A stretch of DNA of 64,000 bases from JAENVT01 sp039931555 (GTDB lineage: Bacteria; Actinomycetota; Acidimicrobiia; Acidimicrobiales; Ilumatobacteraceae). Positions 52,501-61,676 of the stretch are shown here, piece after piece. Position numbers and translations under genes: made by a program. The stretch is from positions 1 through 64,000 of the forward strand of contig JBDTRP010000001.1 of the NCBI GenBank assembly GCA_039931555.1, in the 5' to 3' direction. The notes beneath the pieces are model-generated. The model was given only the letters and a program-made list of their open reading frames with translations. It did not search any database and was not told the DNA's origin. Numbering within the stretch: position 1 is the first letter of the stretch; each line of letters opens with the position of its first letter.

Positions 52501-53155
52501 CGTAGGCAGCGAGGAAGCCCATGAAATCGAGGGTGTCGGCGTTGCGGAGCACCGGCACGACCAGCGTGCGTGTGCCATCGCCCTTGTCGACGTCGACGGC
52601 GAGGCCCATGTTGACCGACGGGTTGTGGATGATACGCGGCTTGCCGTCGGCGCCGGCGACGTACGAGTTGCCCATGTTGGGAACGGCGTCGGCGATGGCC
52701 CGCACGACGGCATAGCCGATGAGATGGGTGAAGCTGACCTTGCCCTGCCCGCTACGGCTGCGGTAGCCATTGATCACCTTGCGGTTGACCTCCAGCAACT
52801 TGGCGGGAATGTTGCGGAAGCTGGTGGCCGTCGGCACCGACAAGCTGCGCTCCATGTTGGCCGCAATCGCGGCACCCGCACCACGGATGGGGTCGCCCAG
52901 TTCTTCGACTTCCGGTTGCGCCGCTGCACCGCCAGGTTGCACACGAGGCCCGTTCGACGGCGACGCCGCGGAGGCGACCGGTCCTGACGAGGCGGGTGCC
53001 ACCGCGACCGGTGCGATCGCCGGCTTGTAGTCGGAGAAGAACTCCTGCCACGTCTCGCTGACCGAACCCGGATCGGACCGGAACTGCTCGTACATCTCTT
53101 CGACGAGCCACGAGTTGGCGCCGAATTCCGACCCCGCAGAATCAATTGCTGTCAT
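49547..53155 (-). CDS. kgd: Multifunctional 2-oxoglutarate metabolism enzyme (KGD, E1-E2 fusion)
   Basis: Actinobacterial thiamine-diphosphate enzyme with 2-oxoglutarate decarboxylase, carboligase and dehydrogenase-E1 activities in the citric acid cycle. The 1202-residue product has an N-terminal SucA-type segment (NSWLVEEMYEQFRSDPGSVS), an Ala/Pro linker and an acyltransferase-like domain (residues about 90-330) with TYDHRIIQGAESG, catalytic His near 301. The large E1 domain has MAHRGRLSVLANV, GDAAFAGQGIVAECLA, NNQIGFTTSPQ and CYRRHGHNEGDDPS. ATG 53155 is preferred; a GTG at 53236 would place the promoter region inside the gene. Confidence 0.96.
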   Translation of the reverse strand: MTAIDSAGSEFGANSWLVEEMYEQFRSDPGSVSETWQEFFSDYKPAIAPVAVAPASSGPVASAASPSNGPRVQPGGAAAQPEVEELGDPIRGAGAAIAANMERSLSVPTATSFRNIPAKLLEVNRKVINGYRSRSGQGKVSFTHLIGYAVVRAIADAVPNMGNSYVAGADGKPRIIHNPSVNMGLAVDVDKGDGTRTLVVPVLRNADTLDFMGFLAAYEDVIRKVKGNKLAVSDFQGATITLTNPGTIGTVQSVPRLMPGQGVIVGVGTIDYPAAFQGADERALGSLGVSKVVTITSTYDHRIIQGAESGMFLKRVHELLLGDHEFYEEVFKSLGVPYEAVKWRVDLSPIEGEEAMLHKQMQIATLIRVHRVRGHLIADLDPLRWKEPDLPIELDPATYGLTIWDLDREFLTGGVGGYEKMKLGDLLGVLRDAYCRSIGIEYMHIQDFAEQRWIQSKVEGAQPVVTKERKQRIVERLNAAEAFEKFLATKYVGTKRFGLEGSESAIPILDQILSMAADAGLDSAAIGMAHRGRLSVLANVIGKSYDQIFKEFEGHIDPTSVQGSGDVKYHLGATGKYESPTGADIRVELAANPSHLETVDPIVLGMMRAAQDRIEPPGSFPTLPLLLHGDAAFAGQGIVAECLAMSDIKGYRVGGTIHLIINNQIGFTTSPQYARSSLYCSDVAKTVQAPIFHVNGDDPEACVRVAQLAFEYRETFHKDVVIDMVCYRRHGHNEGDDPSYTQPLMYKAIAERRSVRKLYVEALVKRGELTVKEAEGALADFQSKLQVALDQTRAHAPEVHKAPRPPKPQGVLPHVETGVERARLDAIFEHLTAYPTDFTPHPKLVRQFETRAKTYHEAGEVDWALGEALAIGSLVLEGTPVRLAGEDSRRGTFSQRHAALIDYENEHDWIPLNTLEGAPARFWVYDSLLSEYAALGYEYGYAHANHEALVMWEAQFGDFINGAQIIIDQYLVAAEDKWGQSNGLVLLLPHGFEGQGPEHSSARIERFLQSCADDNIQVCNATTAAQYFHLLRRQVRRDVRKPLVLFTPKAPLRMKESRSPIDDLTTGTFEEVLDDPNVTDPTAVRRLVFCSGKVAWDAMAERDRRAAPVAVIRVEQLYPFPSERMLEVLALYPNARNLVWLQEEPENMGAWNFVEARTWRVKERGYDLHHVSRVESGSPATGTKAIHDQELADLLDDAFRDL

Positions 53156-53218
53156 CGTCGTGTGAGCGTACTTGTCGAGGTGAAGATTTGAGGGCTCCCC
53201 GCCGTCCGTCACCCCCGG

Positions 53219-53248
53219 TTGCTTTTCCGAAGCCACGACTTATATATT
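53219..53248 (+). promoter_or_regulatory. Promoter of the cupredoxin lipoprotein gene, probably leaderless
   Basis: TTGCTT (53219-53224) and TATATT (53243-53248) are 18 bases apart within the most AT-rich patch of the region. The -10 box ends six bases before the ATG at 53255, so transcription would start at about the A of the ATG, and no Shine-Dalgarno is present. The same 99-base interval must also hold the divergent kgd promoter. Confidence 0.6.
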
Positions 53249-53254
53249 TTTGCC

Positions 53255-53635
53255 ATGAAGTTCCGGACCCTGGTCGCCGTTCCGTTCGTTGCTCTCTCCC
53301 TGGTCGCATGCGGTTCGGGCGGCAGCGGCAGCGGTGGTACGACGCCGGCCAACGCGACGGTGGTCACCGCGATCGAGGGCATCGCCTGGGACGCCAAGAC
53401 GTACACCGCGGCCTCCGTCGACGGCAAGGTCACGTTGGCGTTGAAGAACAACTCCAGCCTGCCGCACAACCTGCACCTGATCGACAAGGACAACGTCGAT
53501 GTCGGTCTGGCTCTCGATGTCAAGGGCCGCAGCGACGTGCACACCCTCCCCTACACGCTGGCACCCGGCACATACAAGGTGATCTGCACGATCGCCGGTC
53601 ACGGCAACATGAAGGCCACCCTCACCGTCACCTGA
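53255..53635 (+). CDS. Cupredoxin-like (type I copper) lipoprotein
   Basis: Exported copper protein of 126 residues. The signal MKFRTLVAVPFVALSLVACG has lipobox LVAC with Cys at residue 19, followed by a Gly/Ser linker. The cupredoxin domain has the four type I copper ligands in order: His71 in SSLPHNLHL, then Cys111, His116 and Met119 in VICTIAGHGNMKATL. It is likely a small electron carrier or copper-binding protein on the outer face of the membrane. It is convergent with a PuuD-like membrane protein and divergent from kgd. Confidence 0.9.
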   Translation: MKFRTLVAVPFVALSLVACGSGGSGSGGTTPANATVVTAIEGIAWDAKTYTAASVDGKVTLALKNNSSLPHNLHLIDKDNVDVGLALDVKGRSDVHTLPYTLAPGTYKVICTIAGHGNMKATLTVT

Positions 53636-53653
53636 GGCGAAGGGTTACCCGGT

Positions 53654-54415
53654 TCAGGCCTTCAGGAAGATCTCGCTGAGGATCATGAACACGAACCACA
53701 CCCCGAACGAGCTGACCAGCACGTTGCGGACACCGGGGCCGTCGTACATCATGTTGAGACCCTTGTTCGGCGTTGCCTTCCACGGCATCAGACCGAGAGC
53801 GTTCAGTTCCAAGACCGCGATGATGACAATGGAAATGGCCCAGTAGGTGCCCATCCTTGCGCTGCTCACCAGCTCGCCGCTGACCGGGCTGTGCGTCTTG
53901 AACACCATGAAGAACAGCATGGCGACGGAGAACACGACGTTCTGGCGCGACGCCATGAACGACCTTCGACCGGCGGCCGCCGCATCGGGGTCGGCCTCGC
54001 CGCCGGCGACGAGGTTGGCGGCGTTTGCCAGCACGACCTTCTGGTTGCGCCAGATCACGCCCCACACGTTGAGCATCATGATGGTGCCGAGCAGCATGCC
54101 GGTGACGAGGCCGATGCCGCCGGCCTGCTTGCCGAAGTCGTTGGAGAAGTAGTCCTTGGTGACCATGGTGATCAAGATGCCGATGACGAACGTGCTGAGC
54201 GCCGACCACCGGAACCACCACAGCGCCTTGCGCGCCACCTTGTCGATCGCGATGTTGCGTGCCCGAGCCTCGTCACCGAATTCGGCGAACGCCGGAACCT
54301 GCACGAAGTTGAAGTAGTACAACAGACCAATCCATGTGATGCCCGCGAGGATGTGCAGCCAGCGCAACCCGAACTGACCCATCCCCAAGCGGCTGAACAA
54401 CCCATCTGCAAGCAC
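53654..54415 (-). CDS. PuuD-like (urate oxidase N-terminal) membrane protein
   Basis: An integral membrane protein of 253 residues with about seven hydrophobic segments. The first, LRWLHILAGITWIGLLYYFN followed by FVQVPAF, matches the N-terminal membrane domain of PuuD-type urate hydroxylases, and later VWGVIWRNQKVVLANAANLV and GELVSSARMGTYWAISIVI are similar in pattern. The cytochrome c part of full PuuD is missing, so it may be a stand-alone form with a different partner. GTG at 54415 is chosen because an AGAGG box lies eight bases upstream. Confidence 0.82.
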   Translation of the reverse strand: MLADGLFSRLGMGQFGLRWLHILAGITWIGLLYYFNFVQVPAFAEFGDEARARNIAIDKVARKALWWFRWSALSTFVIGILITMVTKDYFSNDFGKQAGGIGLVTGMLLGTIMMLNVWGVIWRNQKVVLANAANLVAGGEADPDAAAAGRRSFMASRQNVVFSVAMLFFMVFKTHSPVSGELVSSARMGTYWAISIVIIAVLELNALGLMPWKATPNKGLNMMYDGPGVRNVLVSSFGVWFVFMILSEIFLKA

Positions 54416-54499
54416 TGGAAGCACCTCTTTCGTTGAAACGAAGACCGATACGCGTGAACGTAGCACCACGATGGGGTCGCGCCTAGCGATGCAGCGCCG

Positions 54500-54505
54500 T
54501 AGATT
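54500..54505 (+). promoter_or_regulatory. TAnnnT box ten bases before ettA
   Basis: TAGATT ends ten bases before the ATG at 54516, giving a predicted leader of only a few bases. No Shine-Dalgarno is seen. Confidence 0.35.
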
Positions 54506-54515
54506 GTCCCACGCC

Positions 54516-56192
<1,677 letters not shown>

Positions 56193-56224
56193 ACCATCGG
56201 CTGCCAGAAGCGTCAGACTGTCTC

Positions 56225-56530
56225 GTGGCCACTCGACTGATCACCAGGGCGTGCATCGCCGTGTTCGTCTGCGGCATCGCCGGTCTCATCACCTCGTCGG
56301 TCGCCGGCAACAACAACGGTGTCGTGTTGACCATCGGTGGCATCATCGTGGTGGCCGCGGTCGTGTTGATGGCGGTCAACACCGTGACGGTGCACGAGCG
56401 GATCGACGCCTTCGACGACGCAGCCGCCGAGCAACTCGAAGCACATGTCGCACAGCTCGTGGAACAGGGCGCCGACGAGACCGACGTTCGCACGTTGGTG
56501 CGCGAGGCGCGACGCAGCGCACGACGATGA
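56225..56530 (+). CDS. Small two-helix membrane protein, unknown function
   Basis: A 101-residue protein from GTG 56225. Residues about 5-25 (LITRACIAVFVCGIAGLITS) and 33-52 (VVLTIGGIIVVAAVVLMAVN) are hydrophobic. The cytoplasmic tail is an acidic then basic helix (FDDAAAEQLEAHVAQLVEQG, ending RSARR) that could be a short coiled coil. No family is recognised. It lies between ettA and the phosphatase gene on the same strand, eight bases before the latter. Confidence 0.72.
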   Translation: MATRLITRACIAVFVCGIAGLITSSVAGNNNGVVLTIGGIIVVAAVVLMAVNTVTVHERIDAFDDAAAEQLEAHVAQLVEQGADETDVRTLVREARRSARR

Positions 56531-56537
56531 CGAGCCG

Positions 56538-57311
56538 ATGCCGGTGACCGGCGAGACCGACGCGCAGTTGTCAGCGCGGTTGGCGACCCAAGCCGGCCAA
56601 TTGCTGGTCACCGTCCGAGCGAAGCTGACCAGCGCCGGCGCTCCCCCGTGGCAGGTGATGGACGCCGGCGACCTCGCCAGTCACCGATTCCTCGTCCAGG
56701 AGCTCGCCGAGGCACGGCCCGACGACGCCGTGCTGTCGGAGGAAGGGTTCGAGGATCCTCGCCGGTTCAACGCTGATCGGGTGTGGATCGTCGATCCACT
56801 CGACGGGACCAGCGAGTTCGGTGAGGCCGGACGGCACGACTGGGCGGTGCACGTGGCTCTGTGGGACCGGGATCACTTCGGCGCCGGCGCCGTCAGCATC
56901 CCGGCGCTCGACCTCGTGTTCTGCACCGATCCCCCCTCCGTCGTGCCCCCATTCGGCCGCGACCGGCCGAGGCTGGTCACGTCGCGAAACCGCAATCCGT
57001 CTGTCGCCGTCATCGTGGCCGGCGCCCTCGACGCCGACGCTGTTCGCCTGGGCTCGGCGGGGGCCAAGGCCATGGCCGTGGTGACCGGCGAAGCCGACAT
57101 CTACGTGCACGACGGTGGGATGTACCAATGGGACTCCGCCGCGCCGGCGGCGGTCGCACTCGCCGCGGGGTTGCACGTCAGTCGCATCGACGGATCACCG
57201 ATGGTGTTCAACGAGCGTGATCCGTGGCTGCCTGATCTGTTGATCTGTCGACCTGAATTCGCTGGGCCGACCCTCGCTGCGCTGCGCGAGGGTCGTACAA
57301 TCCGCACATGA
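56538..57311 (+). CDS. Inositol monophosphatase / CysQ-family phosphatase
   Basis: A 257-residue Mg-dependent phosphatase. It has LSEEGFEDPRRFNADRVWIV with the EE metal pair, DPLDGTSEFGEAGRHDWAVH with the signature DPLDGT, and MYQWDSAAPAAVALAAGLHV with the WDxAAP motif. The sequence is closer to 3'(2'),5'-bisphosphate nucleotidase (CysQ) than to SuhB, judging by the early EEG and WDSAAP forms. Possible substrates are PAP or an inositol phosphate. Its stop overlaps the tandem-domain membrane protein start (ATGA). Confidence 0.85.
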   Translation: MPVTGETDAQLSARLATQAGQLLVTVRAKLTSAGAPPWQVMDAGDLASHRFLVQELAEARPDDAVLSEEGFEDPRRFNADRVWIVDPLDGTSEFGEAGRHDWAVHVALWDRDHFGAGAVSIPALDLVFCTDPPSVVPPFGRDRPRLVTSRNRNPSVAVIVAGALDADAVRLGSAGAKAMAVVTGEADIYVHDGGMYQWDSAAPAAVALAAGLHVSRIDGSPMVFNERDPWLPDLLICRPEFAGPTLAALREGRTIRT

Positions 57312-59266
57312 CTTTTGCCGTGCCGGGTGACGGCGGGCTCCTCGAGCCGACCGTGGCCGAAGGCCCTTCCGTGCGCGCCTCGGCCACCACTCGGGTGCCA
57401 GGGCTGACTGTCGCCATCATGACGACGATCGGTGCCGGGGTGATCCACGCCGCGGCTGCCGGCGTACACGCCGAGCATCCGACGCTGGCCCGCCTGTTCA
57501 TCCTGTGCGCCGTCGCCCAGGTCGGCGTCGGCCTGCTCGCTATGGCCCGGCCCAGTCGCCTGGTCGCGGTTCCGATCGTCGTCGTCAACGCCGTGGCCGT
57601 CGGTGTCTGGCTGCAAACACGCATTGCCGGGATCTCGTGGATCGACGGCCTCGAGGTCCGAGAGGCGGCGCAGTTCGCGGATACCGCATGCGCACTCCTG
57701 GCTGCCACTGCGGTCGGTTGCGCCCTTGCCGCAGCGATGATCGGCACCCGCCAGGCGACAGCACCACGCCTCTCGTTTCCGGCGCTCGCCGTTGCTGCGT
57801 TGACGATCCCGGCAATGCTCAGCGGTAGCACCCATGTGCACAGCCACGGCAGTGTCGCCAGCGCCAGCGGTGGCGTGGTCGCCGAGTCGCAGCCACACTC
57901 CCACACCGCCGATGGCACCTCGGCGACCATCGACCCTGCCGTCAATCCCGCCGCCGCGGCGGTCGACGAATCGCAGCCCCATTCGCACCCCGCTGATTCC
58001 ACTGGCACGGTGGCGACAGCCACGGCCACGTGGCCACGTCCCTGGGATCCGGCCAAGCCGATCGATGTCTCCGGGGTTCCCGGTGTGACGGCCGAGCAGC
58101 AGGCTCGGGCGACGAAGCTGATCGAAGACTCGTTGAAGGACCTGCCGAAGTATGCGGATACGGCTGCTGCGGTGGCCGACGGATATGCCTCGATCGGTGA
58201 CGCCGCCACCGGCGACGAGCACTACATCAAGCTGTCGCTGATCGAGGACAACGACCTCCTCGACCCGACGCAGCCAGAATCGCTCGTCTACAAGGTGAAC
58301 GGCGAGAGCAGGACCCTTGCCGGGGCGATGTACATCGCCAGCGCCCGACCGACCGACGATCCCAGCCTGTTGAACTGGGCCGGGCCACTCATGCAGTGGC
58401 ACAACCACGGCAACCTGTGCTGGGCGACCGGGCCGGACGGCAAACCACGCGTCGTCGGCATCACCGATGCGAACGGCAACTGCGCCAACGGCGTCAACAC
58501 GGGCGGCCAGAACCCGATGGTTCACGTGTGGATCACCCCACATCCCTGTGGCGTGTTCGCGGCACTCGAAGGGGTCGGCGCCGGCCAAGCAGCAGTGCCC
58601 GAAGGACAACGAATCGATCTCTGCAACCAGCCGCACAGCCACACCGCTGCTGCCGTGGCCGCCAAGCCGTACGACCCCACACAACCGATCGACCTCGGCG
58701 GTGTGCCCGGCGTGACCCCGGAGCAGCAGGCGGCAGCCGAGAACCTCGTTGCGGTCAACGTCGTGCGCCTGCCGCAGTGGGCCGACTACCAGGTCGCCGA
58801 GGCCGCTGGGTATCACAGCATCGGCGACGGACTCACCGGGTTCGAGCACTTCATCAAGTGGGACTTGATCAACGACGACGTGTCGCTCGATCCCGATCAT
58901 CCCGAGAGCCTCGTGTATCAGCCGCAGCCCGATGGTTCGAAGAAGCTGGTCAGCGCCATGTACTTCCTGCCCGACACCGTCGGACTGAAGGATGTCCCGA
59001 ACATCGGTGGCGCGTTGATGCAGTGGCACATCCACGACAACCTCTGCTTCACCGACGACCCGGTCGCTCCGCTGGTCCGTGGAGTCACCGACGCCAACGG
59101 AAACTGCGGGCCTCCATTCGTCAAGTTGGCGTCTGCCCCGATGATCCACGTCTGGATCACGCCCAACAAGTGTGGGCCGTTTGCCGCGCTCGAAGGAATC
59201 GGTGCAGGACAGATCGCCGACGGTGAGACACGCTTGTGCGATAGCGCCCACGGTTCCGGCTTCTGA
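57308..59266 (+). CDS. Membrane protein with His-rich linkers and two tandem His/Cys domains, unknown function
   Basis: A 652-residue protein I cannot assign to a named family. Residues about 30-175 form five hydrophobic helices (for example VPGLTVAIMTTIGAGVIHAA). The following linker carries HVHSHG and three QPHSH motifs, suggesting metal binding. Two homologous domains follow, at residues 242-427 and 453-635. Each has GxEHxIK, LDPxxPESLVY, AMY, LMQWHxHxNLC, a GITDANGNC-like motif and PMxHVWITPxxCGxFAALEG. The conserved His and Cys residues suggest a metal or haem-type site outside the membrane. Translation is coupled to the upstream phosphatase. Confidence 0.85.
   Translation: MTFAVPGDGGLLEPTVAEGPSVRASATTRVPGLTVAIMTTIGAGVIHAAAAGVHAEHPTLARLFILCAVAQVGVGLLAMARPSRLVAVPIVVVNAVAVGVWLQTRIAGISWIDGLEVREAAQFADTACALLAATAVGCALAAAMIGTRQATAPRLSFPALAVAALTIPAMLSGSTHVHSHGSVASASGGVVAESQPHSHTADGTSATIDPAVNPAAAAVDESQPHSHPADSTGTVATATATWPRPWDPAKPIDVSGVPGVTAEQQARATKLIEDSLKDLPKYADTAAAVADGYASIGDAATGDEHYIKLSLIEDNDLLDPTQPESLVYKVNGESRTLAGAMYIASARPTDDPSLLNWAGPLMQWHNHGNLCWATGPDGKPRVVGITDANGNCANGVNTGGQNPMVHVWITPHPCGVFAALEGVGAGQAAVPEGQRIDLCNQPHSHTAAAVAAKPYDPTQPIDLGGVPGVTPEQQAAAENLVAVNVVRLPQWADYQVAEAAGYHSIGDGLTGFEHFIKWDLINDDVSLDPDHPESLVYQPQPDGSKKLVSAMYFLPDTVGLKDVPNIGGALMQWHIHDNLCFTDDPVAPLVRGVTDANGNCGPPFVKLASAPMIHVWITPNKCGPFAALEGIGAGQIADGETRLCDSAHGSGF
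58031..58588 (+). repeat. First copy of the tandem His/Cys domain
   Basis: Encodes residues 242-427, starting WPRPWDPAKPIDVSGVPGVT and ending ALEGVGAGQ. Conserved with the second copy: DEHYIKLSLIEDNDLLDPTQ, PESLVYK, AGAMY, LMQWHNHGNLCW, GITDANGNC and PMVHVWITPHPCGVFAALEG. A His-rich linker (QPHSHTA) separates the copies. Confidence 0.85.
58664..59212 (+). repeat. Second copy of the tandem His/Cys domain
   Basis: Encodes residues 453-635, starting KPYDPTQPIDLGGVPGVTPE and ending ALEGIGAGQ. Matches copy one at FEHFIKWDLINDDVSLDPDH, PESLVYQ, VSAMYF, LMQWHIHDNLCF, GVTDANGNC and PMIHVWITPNKCGPFAALEG. Variable loops differ in length, so the duplication is old rather than a recent repeat. Confidence 0.85.
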
Positions 59267-59289
59267 CCCGCTGACTCGCCGACCCGCAC

Positions 59290-59885
59290 CAGCGACACAG
59301 AGCGTGCTGGCGGTCGAACGCGACTGGCGCTGGCCGCTGACGGGCGACCATCGTCGCGGCAGCGACCTCGTCGCCGACGAACCACGAACACGGCCCGGCG
59401 CACAGCGCCAGCGCCACCGCGACGCCGAACGCCGAGCGAACACCGGTGAGGCCCTGTTGACCTCATTCGCCAGCGGCGCCCTGCTGAGCGACATGTGCGC
59501 CGCAAGGATGCTGGCCGTGATGGCGACTCCGAGCGACGCACCGACCTGGCGCTGCGTCGAGAAGATCGATGATGCACGGCCGGGCCGAGGGCCGGCGCAG
59601 CACGGGTGGGAATCATGATCAGGGTCGACGCCCGGGCGCGTTCGGCGGGCGGGAACGCTCGGAACAGCATCGCCAGACCGACCGGCGTCAACATCTCGCC
59701 GCCGACGCCTTGGACCACACGGAAGGCGATCAATTGGCCGATGGTCTGCGCTCGCCACACAGCAGCGCGCCGCACGTGAACGCCCTCAGGGCGAACATGA
59801 ACACGCGCTTGGTCCCGTACCGGTGGAGGGGGCGATCGCGGTCGCTCGGACCCACCGGAGCGTCGGTGACGGCGTCAATCCCAGG
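59290..59885 (-). pseudogene. MFS drug-transporter (DHA2/EmrB-like) pseudogene
   Basis: Fragments of a 14-helix major facilitator protein are spread over different minus-strand frames. They are: RPLHRYGTKRVFMFALRAFT with CGALLCG (loop A and helix 3); WRAQTIGQLIAFRVVQGVGG with EMLTPVGLAMLFRAFPPAER (helices 4-5); STLIMIPTRAAPALGP; and then, in another frame, FSTQRQVGASLGVAITASIL with AAHMSLSRAPLANEV from near the C-terminus. Frame changes and the loss of most of the middle make this a clear wreck. It fills the 631-base gap between the tandem-domain gene and the swivel-domain gene. Identification is by eye. Confidence 0.72.
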
Positions 59886-59897
59886 TCGTAGCAGCCC

Positions 59898-61565
59898 CTA
59901 TGGAACGGACAGGATCGTGACCAGACCGGTGTTGCCGTCGACTCGTACCCGGGCACCATCGGGGATGTTCCGGGTCGCCCCCACCGCCGAGACGACGCAT
60001 GGAATGCCCAACTCGCGGCTGACGATGATGGCGTGGCTGAGGGCGGCGCCGACATCGACGACCACCGCCGCAGCCGGCACGAACAATGGTGTCCACGACG
60101 GATCGGTGATCGGCGCGATCAAGACGTCGCCCGGCTCCAACGCCGACGGATCGTTGGAGTCCAGAATCACCCTGGCAATGCCTTCGGCAATTCCGGGGCA
60201 CCCGGGGAATCCGATGATCACGTCGCCTTCCGACACCCGGTCGACACTGGCTGCATCGCGTCGTGCCCACGTCGTCGGACCGTCGGCGTGGCCGACGAAG
60301 ACGAACGGCGGCTCGACTTCTTGGAGGTGGCGGTACTCGGATCGGCGCAAACGGATCGTCTCGGTGAGCGAGTGGGGATCGCTGAACAGCGTGGGCATCT
60401 CCGCCTCGCGCACGAAGCCGAAGTCCTCGATCTCGTCGAACGCACCGAGTTCGACCATTCGCCGCCCGAGCTCGCGCATGGCCATTCGCATCTCGTGGAC
60501 CACCCTGATGTTGTTGGTCTTGGTCCGCTCGCGACCGGGAAGCCAGGCCGCCGAGCATCCGATGGCAGCAGCGAGTTGACCGTGGGTGGCCGGGTCGGCG
60601 GCAACCATCGACAACAGCTCCGCCGATGTCGTCGCACGCTGTTGGGAGCGGATCTCGAACTGTCGCGCCGGATCCGCCGAGTCGGGAGCCTGACGCATGC
60701 GATCGATGGCGACCAGAGCGAGCTCCGGCTTGGTCTCCCACGACGGTGATCGGCTTTCCCATTCATTGGGCCCGCGACTGCCGTACTCGTACACGAACTC
60801 CTCGAAGCCCTTGGTGAACTCGTGGGAGCCAGGAGCGAGTCGAGACAGCGCCCACATCGCGTGGCTCGGCGCTGCCGAATCCACGTCGCCGATCCCGGAG
60901 AGGATCGGCATGATCAGATCGGGCCGACCCACAGCTGTCGCGACAGCGCTGATCACGCCCACCGGCACCGTGGCCATGTATGTCGTGAACAGGTGATGGG
61001 CGAACATCGTGCGATGCAGCGGGAGCATCTCTTGGAACCGGGCCCACAGTTGTTCGTTGCCCAGCGATGAGAGATCGGGCCGATTGACGCGCAACGCCTT
61101 CGTGAGGGCCCGGTCGTCGGTCAGCTCGGTGAGATCGTCGAGGTTCTGCTGGGCGAAGACCCATCCGAACGTCGCCCCGATCTTCTCACCGAGATCGGGT
61201 CGCACGTCACCCGGCATCTCCTCGTAGGGCGGGATTCCCGGCTGGGCGCCGAAGAACTGCTCGTCCATCATCTGCCACGACAGGCCGGGGGCGCGCTCGC
61301 CGAACAACCGGATCAACGAGGCGTTGAGGTAGCAGTACCCGCCCAACACGCCGAGTTGGCAGAAATCCTCCGGCGGGAACTCGTCGGCGTCGAACGCCCC
61401 CATCCGTACCCAGGCATCGCGCCATCCGAGTTCGGCCAGGTACAGCGCTGTGTCGCTGGTCAGCGGTGTGACCGGGTCGGGGAACACCTCGCCGACGTTG
61501 GCACGCGTGTAGATCGGGAACCGCTCCGACAGTGAAGTATCAGTGACGTAGTAACGCTCGCTCAT
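59898..61565 (-). CDS. PEP-utilising enzyme mobile (swivel) domain protein
   Basis: A 555-residue protein. The last 90 residues form the phosphohistidine swivel domain of PEP synthase and PPDK: GDVLIAPITDPSWTPLFVPA, then VGAALSHAIIVSRELGIPCV, with the phospho-accepting His in LSHA. The first 460 residues (SERFPIYTRANVGEVFPDPV and following) resemble the central part of such proteins but no complete ATP-grasp domain is visible, so the partner that charges the His is unclear. ATG 61565 is supported by a GGGGGGA box. It could transfer phosphate to an unknown small molecule. Confidence 0.83.
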   Translation of the reverse strand: MSERYYVTDTSLSERFPIYTRANVGEVFPDPVTPLTSDTALYLAELGWRDAWVRMGAFDADEFPPEDFCQLGVLGGYCYLNASLIRLFGERAPGLSWQMMDEQFFGAQPGIPPYEEMPGDVRPDLGEKIGATFGWVFAQQNLDDLTELTDDRALTKALRVNRPDLSSLGNEQLWARFQEMLPLHRTMFAHHLFTTYMATVPVGVISAVATAVGRPDLIMPILSGIGDVDSAAPSHAMWALSRLAPGSHEFTKGFEEFVYEYGSRGPNEWESRSPSWETKPELALVAIDRMRQAPDSADPARQFEIRSQQRATTSAELLSMVAADPATHGQLAAAIGCSAAWLPGRERTKTNNIRVVHEMRMAMRELGRRMVELGAFDEIEDFGFVREAEMPTLFSDPHSLTETIRLRRSEYRHLQEVEPPFVFVGHADGPTTWARRDAASVDRVSEGDVIIGFPGCPGIAEGIARVILDSNDPSALEPGDVLIAPITDPSWTPLFVPAAAVVVDVGAALSHAIIVSRELGIPCVVSAVGATRNIPDGARVRVDGNTGLVTILSVP

Positions 61566-61676
61566 TCGTCCCCCCAGACGTTGTGCAGTGTGGCGAGATC
61601 GTAGCCAGAGGCCCGTGTGACGCATGTATCGGTCGGCGCGTCCAACAACCGTCGCCGTTGCTGCGATCATGCAGGC

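Noticed and set aside
49508..52987. A 1159-residue open frame antisense to kgd
   Set aside because: Shadow of the kgd gene; no motif, and it lies wholly within a well-supported coding sequence.
53636..53660. Weak hairpin between the convergent cupredoxin and PuuD-like genes
   Set aside because: Arms of only five bases (CCTGA/TCAGG) with a small inner GGG/CCC; too weak to call a terminator.
57101..59758. An 885-residue open frame on the minus strand across the tandem-domain gene
   Set aside because: Mostly antisense to a supported gene. Only its first part, beyond 59290, carries real similarity (MFS fragments), and that is listed as a pseudogene.
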